Source: Arthrobacter sp. Leaf337 (lineage in GTDB: Bacteria > Actinomycetota > Actinomycetes > Actinomycetales > Micrococcaceae). Taken from it: a stretch of 64,000 nucleotides of DNA. The position numbers and the translations under genes are program-made. The DNA is taken from NCBI RefSeq assembly GCF_001423745.1, contig NZ_LMPC01000029.1, positions 168,089-232,088 of the forward strand. Direction: 5' to 3'. Below are positions 60,444 through 64,000 of the stretch, in pieces. The notes under the pieces were generated by a model. The model saw nothing but the letters and a program-made list of their open reading frames with translations. It was not told where the DNA came from and searched no databases. Each line of letters starts with the position of its first letter. Position 1 is the stretch's first letter.

Positions 60444-61699
60444 AACTCAGCTTTACCGCTGGGGGCGTTGGCTGAATCGGCAGGCGATCCCTGCCGGCGG
60501 CTCGCTATCAGGAACGGCACTGCAATCAGCTGGATCACGCCGCCGATTGCCAGCGAGGCCGCGTATCCATAGGCATCGGCCGCCCGGCCGAGCAGCGGCT
60601 GGACCACCACGCCGCCGCTTGAACCAATGAGTGAATCGAAACTAAGCACCGTTGCCCGCTGCTTCGAGGCGATCATGTCGTTCAGGTAGGCCTGCCGCAC
60701 GGGGACGCCCGCGGCGTCCACTACTGCCCAGAGGGTCAGCAGAGCCAGCGCCGCCCAGAACACCCTGGTGAACCCGAGCACCACCAAAATCACGGCGGCC
60801 AGTCCGACGCTGATGATCAGCACGGTGGTGCGCTTGCGGACAAGGCGCCGGATCCGGGGCGCCAGCCAGCCGCCAAGCACTTCGGCCCCGGCCACAACTG
60901 CCGCCGCGAGCCCCGCCACGGAGTAGGCGCGCGGGTCCCCGAAGAGCTCCAGCAGGTAGGGCTGCAGTGCATAGAACACATAGATCCCGACGCCGGCACT
61001 GAACGGCCCGGCCAACATCACGTAGCGCACGGGCGGGTTCTGCAAACCGTTCTCGATGGAGGCCGCGAGTACGGTGCGGACCGCCCGCAGCGGGCGGGCC
61101 GAGCGCTCGGGCGTGAACCCGACGTCGTGCATCAGGCGGAACGCCACCAGGAACATGGCCAACAGCACGCCCACACGGATCAGGAACGGGACGCCGAGGT
61201 TGGTGACCTGGGCGATCACGCCTCCGGCCACCGAGCCGACGAGCATCGCGACCCCGGAAACCATCACCCCGCGTCCCAGCACCGCTTCCATGCCTCCTTC
61301 GTAGCCCTCGAAGCGCAAGGCGTCGACGAGCCAGGCCTCCACGGCCCCCGAGAAGAAGGTGAAACCCAGGCCGAGCAAGACCGACACTAGAGCCCACCAC
61401 CAGAAAGGAGCCGACAGCTGCCAGAGCAGATAGTAGAAGTAGGTGGAGACGGCGAGGGTCACCGTGCCGAGGAGGAATGAGACGCGGCGCCCCCAACTGT
61501 CCGCAACCACTCCGGTGGGCACCTCGAACAGCACCATGCCCACCGTGAAGAAGGCATTGGCGGCAAAGGCCTCGAGGTTGCTGAGCCCGGCATCCAGCAG
61601 GAAGAGCGTGTTGATGCCCCAGATAAACGACGCAGCAACAGTATTGCCCAGCGTCAACGTCAGGTAGATGCGCTGAATCTTTTGGGCGCCGGCGCTCAT
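60440..61699 (-). CDS. MFS transporter
   Basis: The 419-residue protein has about twelve hydrophobic segments and the MFS loop 2-3 motif in a weak form (GVVADSWGRRVSFLLG). It fits the drug/sugar-export-like MFS group; the substrate is unknown. I chose ATG 61699 (MSAGAQKIQRIYL); 12 more residues to 61735 are possible but the ribosome site is unclear for both. It is first in a two-gene unit with the VOC protein. Confidence 0.87.
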   Translation of the reverse strand: MSAGAQKIQRIYLTLTLGNTVAASFIWGINTLFLLDAGLSNLEAFAANAFFTVGMVLFEVPTGVVADSWGRRVSFLLGTVTLAVSTYFYYLLWQLSAPFWWWALVSVLLGLGFTFFSGAVEAWLVDALRFEGYEGGMEAVLGRGVMVSGVAMLVGSVAGGVIAQVTNLGVPFLIRVGVLLAMFLVAFRLMHDVGFTPERSARPLRAVRTVLAASIENGLQNPPVRYVMLAGPFSAGVGIYVFYALQPYLLELFGDPRAYSVAGLAAAVVAGAEVLGGWLAPRIRRLVRKRTTVLIISVGLAAVILVVLGFTRVFWAALALLTLWAVVDAAGVPVRQAYLNDMIASKQRATVLSFDSLIGSSGGVVVQPLLGRAADAYGYAASLAIGGVIQLIAVPFLIASRRQGSPADSANAPSGKAEL

Positions 61700-61811
61700 C
61701 GCGTTGACGTCCCCGCTAGGGCGAGGTAGGAGCACGAGCCCATTCTCGTCCGGTTAGACTGCGCGCACCAGTGCAGATGCGGGCGGATCCCCGGCACGCT
61801 CCGCTACGGCA

Positions 61812-62276
61812 TCAGGCGAGGCGGCTCCGGACGATCTCGCTGACGGTCTTGCCGTCAAACCGCCCCGCAACCTTGGCGGTGACCGGCTTCATCACAGCGC
61901 CCATCTGCCGCATGGCCGGTTCCTGGCCGTCAGCCTTCAGCGCTGCGATTGCTTCGTCCACAATCGCTTCGACCTCGTCACGGGTCAGGGCTTGAGGCAG
62001 GTACGCCTCAATGATCTTGGCCTCGGCGATTTCCGCGGCAGCGCGCTCAGCCTCGCCGGCTTCCGTGTAGATCTTCGCGGTGTCGCGGCGTTTGGCGGCT
62101 TCTTTCTGGAGCAGCCCGGTGACCTGGGCATCGTCCAGTTCGATCGGGGTCTTTCCCGACTTCTCGCGTGTCTCGATCTCGCCGAGGACGTTGCGCACCG
62201 TGGTCAGCGCTACCTTGTTCCGGTCTTTCATGTGGATCACAACGTCGCCGTGGAGGCGTTCTTTGAGCGTGCTCAT
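61812..62276 (-). CDS. GatB/YqeY domain-containing protein
   Basis: The 154-residue helical protein matches the YqeY family: MSTLKERLHGDVVIHMKDRNKVALTTVRNV, EIAIIEAYLP-type region and MGAVMKPVTAKVAGRFDGKTVSEIVR at the end. The fold resembles the tRNA-binding tail of GatB amidotransferase, and a link to tRNA or translation is assumed, but the function is unknown. It stands alone between the MFS and CHAT genes. Confidence 0.92.
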   Translation of the reverse strand: MSTLKERLHGDVVIHMKDRNKVALTTVRNVLGEIETREKSGKTPIELDDAQVTGLLQKEAAKRRDTAKIYTEAGEAERAAAEIAEAKIIEAYLPQALTRDEVEAIVDEAIAALKADGQEPAMRQMGAVMKPVTAKVAGRFDGKTVSEIVRSRLA

Positions 62277-62436
62277 GGTGTTCTCGTTTCGTTGGCTTTG
62301 CCTCCATTGTCCCCGCTCGCCGCCACCTTCGCTGCGTTCTGCGGTGCCCTACTTCACCTGCTTCCCCAGGGCACGGACCAGACGTGCCGCTGCTTCCTCG
62401 AGTTGCGGCTCGCTGACTTGGCTTCGCGCGACGTGA

Positions 62437-64000
62437 TTATTCAGCAAATGGCCGATACCGTCTAAGCCTGGACATGGCGTCACGAAATCCCGGATCTATT
62501 CGAACGACCTCTTTGTATCCTCCGACTGCCTCCGTCAGCCGTCCCGATCTTTCAGCCTTGCGCGCCATCGCATAAATGATCTCTTTGTGGGCACGACTAA
62601 CAAGTCCACTTGGATCCGTGGCTGATGGATCCAGGGCCAACAAATCCCGGTGAAGGGCAAGGACTGAGCGCCAGTCACCCATCTCGGCCCGCTGCCACAT
62701 CATCTTGCCCAGATCCGCAAGTCGTTGTCGTCGTTCACATGATTCACGGCGGGGACCAGCGTCCTGGAAGTCCGGGTCGTCCTGTATGCGTTTGAATCCC
62801 TGCGCTGCAGCTCCCCATTCACCGACATTCTGGGCTTGACGGGCAGCGTAGTAGATGTCGACGAACTCCTGGCTTTGTCGGGCGCCGGCCAGAAGCGCAG
62901 CTGCGTCGCGGAATTCCGCATCGAGCGCCAGCACTTCACCTAGGAGGCTGATGGCTGTTGGATAATGCTTCTCGCCGAGCGACGAGAGCGCTCGCTCGTA
63001 CAAGGCCAGTTTCCGTGGCTCTTCCCTCTCGTGGCCGATCGGAGGACTCTTCGGAGCCGGCGGGATGGGCCCCGCGCCGGAGGTCGCCCCGCCGAGGTTG
63101 AATAGCCGTGTGGCATCACCGCGTACATACAGTACGGGGGTTACCCATTCAAAAGTTCCGAGCCCCATTATCGATCTGCGTCCGCTATTGGCGGCCCTAT
63201 CGATGTCCCGGCCGTGAGCAAGGGCACCATAGAAGCCTCGCGAGAAGGCGATTGCGGCGCTATCAGTAACAGTGAACTGCATGGCTGCCACGGCACTGAT
63301 TCCTCCGCGGACCAAAGCCGCGGCGGTGCCGGAGAAAAGATCTTCCTTTCCCGATTCCCCGGAGGAACAGGAGTTAAGTACCACCAAGCGCGGTGTGGGC
63401 TCCGCTTCCCTCAGTAGCTGCAAAAGACGTGACGATTCGACCATGGATGAACGCCCTGTGGCAGATTCCAGCGCAAGAAGGCCCTCCTGCCTGACCACGT
63501 CATAGTCGCCGTGCCCAATAAAGTGCACAACATGCCACGGCCCGTCCAGCAACGCGGATTGGATCCCATCCCAGGTCGCATTGGGCACCCAGCGGAGCTC
63601 GATTAGCCCGGCTGCAATCGGCTCGGCAAGCGCCGTCGAGAGATTTGCCTTCTCTGCCTCAGTGTCGAGTGCCGGTAAGTCACGGACCGCCGGGACAACG
63701 CCGAGGATCCGCAGTGGCGGCTCAACGGCAAGTGGACGATAGCTGTAATCAGCCGCGGGGACGCGCCGGAGCAAGGGCAACTCATGGCAGAGATAGGATT
63801 CGGTTTCACGGTCATAGAGCATCTCCCACGGCAGTGCCACCAACTCCGGGGCCCCTAGCCTGAGTACCACACGCAGCGGGTGGCCACTATTCTGGGCTGC
63901 ACCCAGACTTGCCCGATACGTTCCCTTTACGGCACCCGTAAATAGGGCGTTGAACATCTTCTCGCCCACGTCATGCAGGGGTTGTTCCGAAATAGGTATT
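62437..64000 (-). CDS. CHAT-domain caspase-like protease with TPR-like tail, 5' end outside window
   Basis: The visible ~521 residues run in frame to the window edge, so the N-terminus is missing. A CHAT protease domain comes first, with the catalytic His in VVHFIGHGDYD and Cys in VVLNSCSSGES, both intact. From about the middle, after a Pro-rich linker, helical repeats follow (AISLLGEVLALDAEFRDAA, AARQAQNVGEWGAAAQGF, ALHRDLLALDPSA), resembling TPRs or repeated tetrahelical units. CHAT proteases take part in bacterial defence and regulated death, for example with gasdermins or TPR partners. The genes beyond the edge would show the type. Confidence 0.85.
   Translation of the reverse strand, partial: IPISEQPLHDVGEKMFNALFTGAVKGTYRASLGAAQNSGHPLRVVLRLGAPELVALPWEMLYDRETESYLCHELPLLRRVPAADYSYRPLAVEPPLRILGVVPAVRDLPALDTEAEKANLSTALAEPIAAGLIELRWVPNATWDGIQSALLDGPWHVVHFIGHGDYDVVRQEGLLALESATGRSSMVESSRLLQLLREAEPTPRLVVLNSCSSGESGKEDLFSGTAAALVRGGISAVAAMQFTVTDSAAIAFSRGFYGALAHGRDIDRAANSGRRSIMGLGTFEWVTPVLYVRGDATRLFNLGGATSGAGPIPPAPKSPPIGHEREEPRKLALYERALSSLGEKHYPTAISLLGEVLALDAEFRDAAALLAGARQSQEFVDIYYAARQAQNVGEWGAAAQGFKRIQDDPDFQDAGPRRESCERRQRLADLGKMMWQRAEMGDWRSVLALHRDLLALDPSATDPSGLVSRAHKEIIYAMARKAERSGRLTEAVGGYKEVVRIDPGFRDAMSRLRRYRPFAE

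Overview
The window is high-GC actinobacterial DNA, most likely from a soil member of the Micrococcaceae such as Arthrobacter, Pseudarthrobacter or Paenarthrobacter. The genus is inferred; no phylogenetic marker was compared. Supporting gene content includes a mycothiol-dependent maleylpyruvate isomerase, a stand-alone LigD-type polymerase domain, an actinobacterial EF-G2 paralogue, an ECF sigma factor paired with a CU044_5270-like membrane protein, and an aerobic CO dehydrogenase cluster. Genes are tightly packed, often with ATGA, GTGA or TGATG overlaps. I see no rRNA, tRNA, CRISPR array, transposase or integrase. Several long reading frames antisense to strong genes are GC-driven artefacts.

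Layout. 1-9.8 kb: end of a gentisate-type aromatic pathway (fumarylpyruvate hydrolase remnant plus maleylpyruvate isomerase), a tandem universal stress protein with a DosR-like box upstream, two small membrane proteins (one frameshifted), an erythromycin-esterase-like gene coupled to a beta-CASP nuclease, and a LuxR-type regulator with a methyltransferase. 9.9-20.4 kb: a form I aerobic CO dehydrogenase locus, coxM-coxS-coxL followed by an XdhC-YHS fusion, a MocA-like nucleotidyltransferase, coxD, coxE, coxG and an XdhC/CoxF protein, with a divergent LysR gene and a 20-bp palindrome between them. 20.5-31.5 kb: YciO/Sua5-like protein, LigD-type polymerase, amylosucrase, alpha/beta hydrolase, EF-G2, a PadR regulator with a near-perfect 36-bp operator, and HrpB helicase. 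31.5-38 kb: a frameshifted glyoxalase-fold gene, lipoproteins, an ECF sigma operon, a QorB-like oxidoreductase and a 2H phosphoesterase.

38-53.8 kb is a catabolic region and holds the most unusual gene, a single reading frame joining a complete GTP cyclohydrolase II (RibA) to a group-D flavin monooxygenase (HsaA/HpaB-like). Next to it is a probable alternative malonate operon: GntR regulator, MatC-like carrier, class III CoA-transferase and an AccD-AccA-type carboxyltransferase fusion. Then follow a D-serine dehydratase/D-threonine aldolase-like enzyme and a tartrate module (LysR, tartrate dehydrogenase/decarboxylase, dicarboxylate symporter, glycerate kinase), which would take tartrate to 2-phosphoglycerate. 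A 2-hydroxyacid dehydrogenase/DASS transporter pair closes the region.

53.8-64 kb: an XRE/MmyB-like regulator divergent from a cupin-aldo/keto reductase-exported flavodoxin operon, glyoxalase-fold proteins, a secreted gamma-glutamyltransferase, an MFS transporter, a YqeY protein and, running off the right edge, a CHAT-family caspase-like protease with a repeat-rich tail. Three genes (near 43, 2,899 and 32,131) carry single-base frameshifts, which could be true mutations or sequencing errors.
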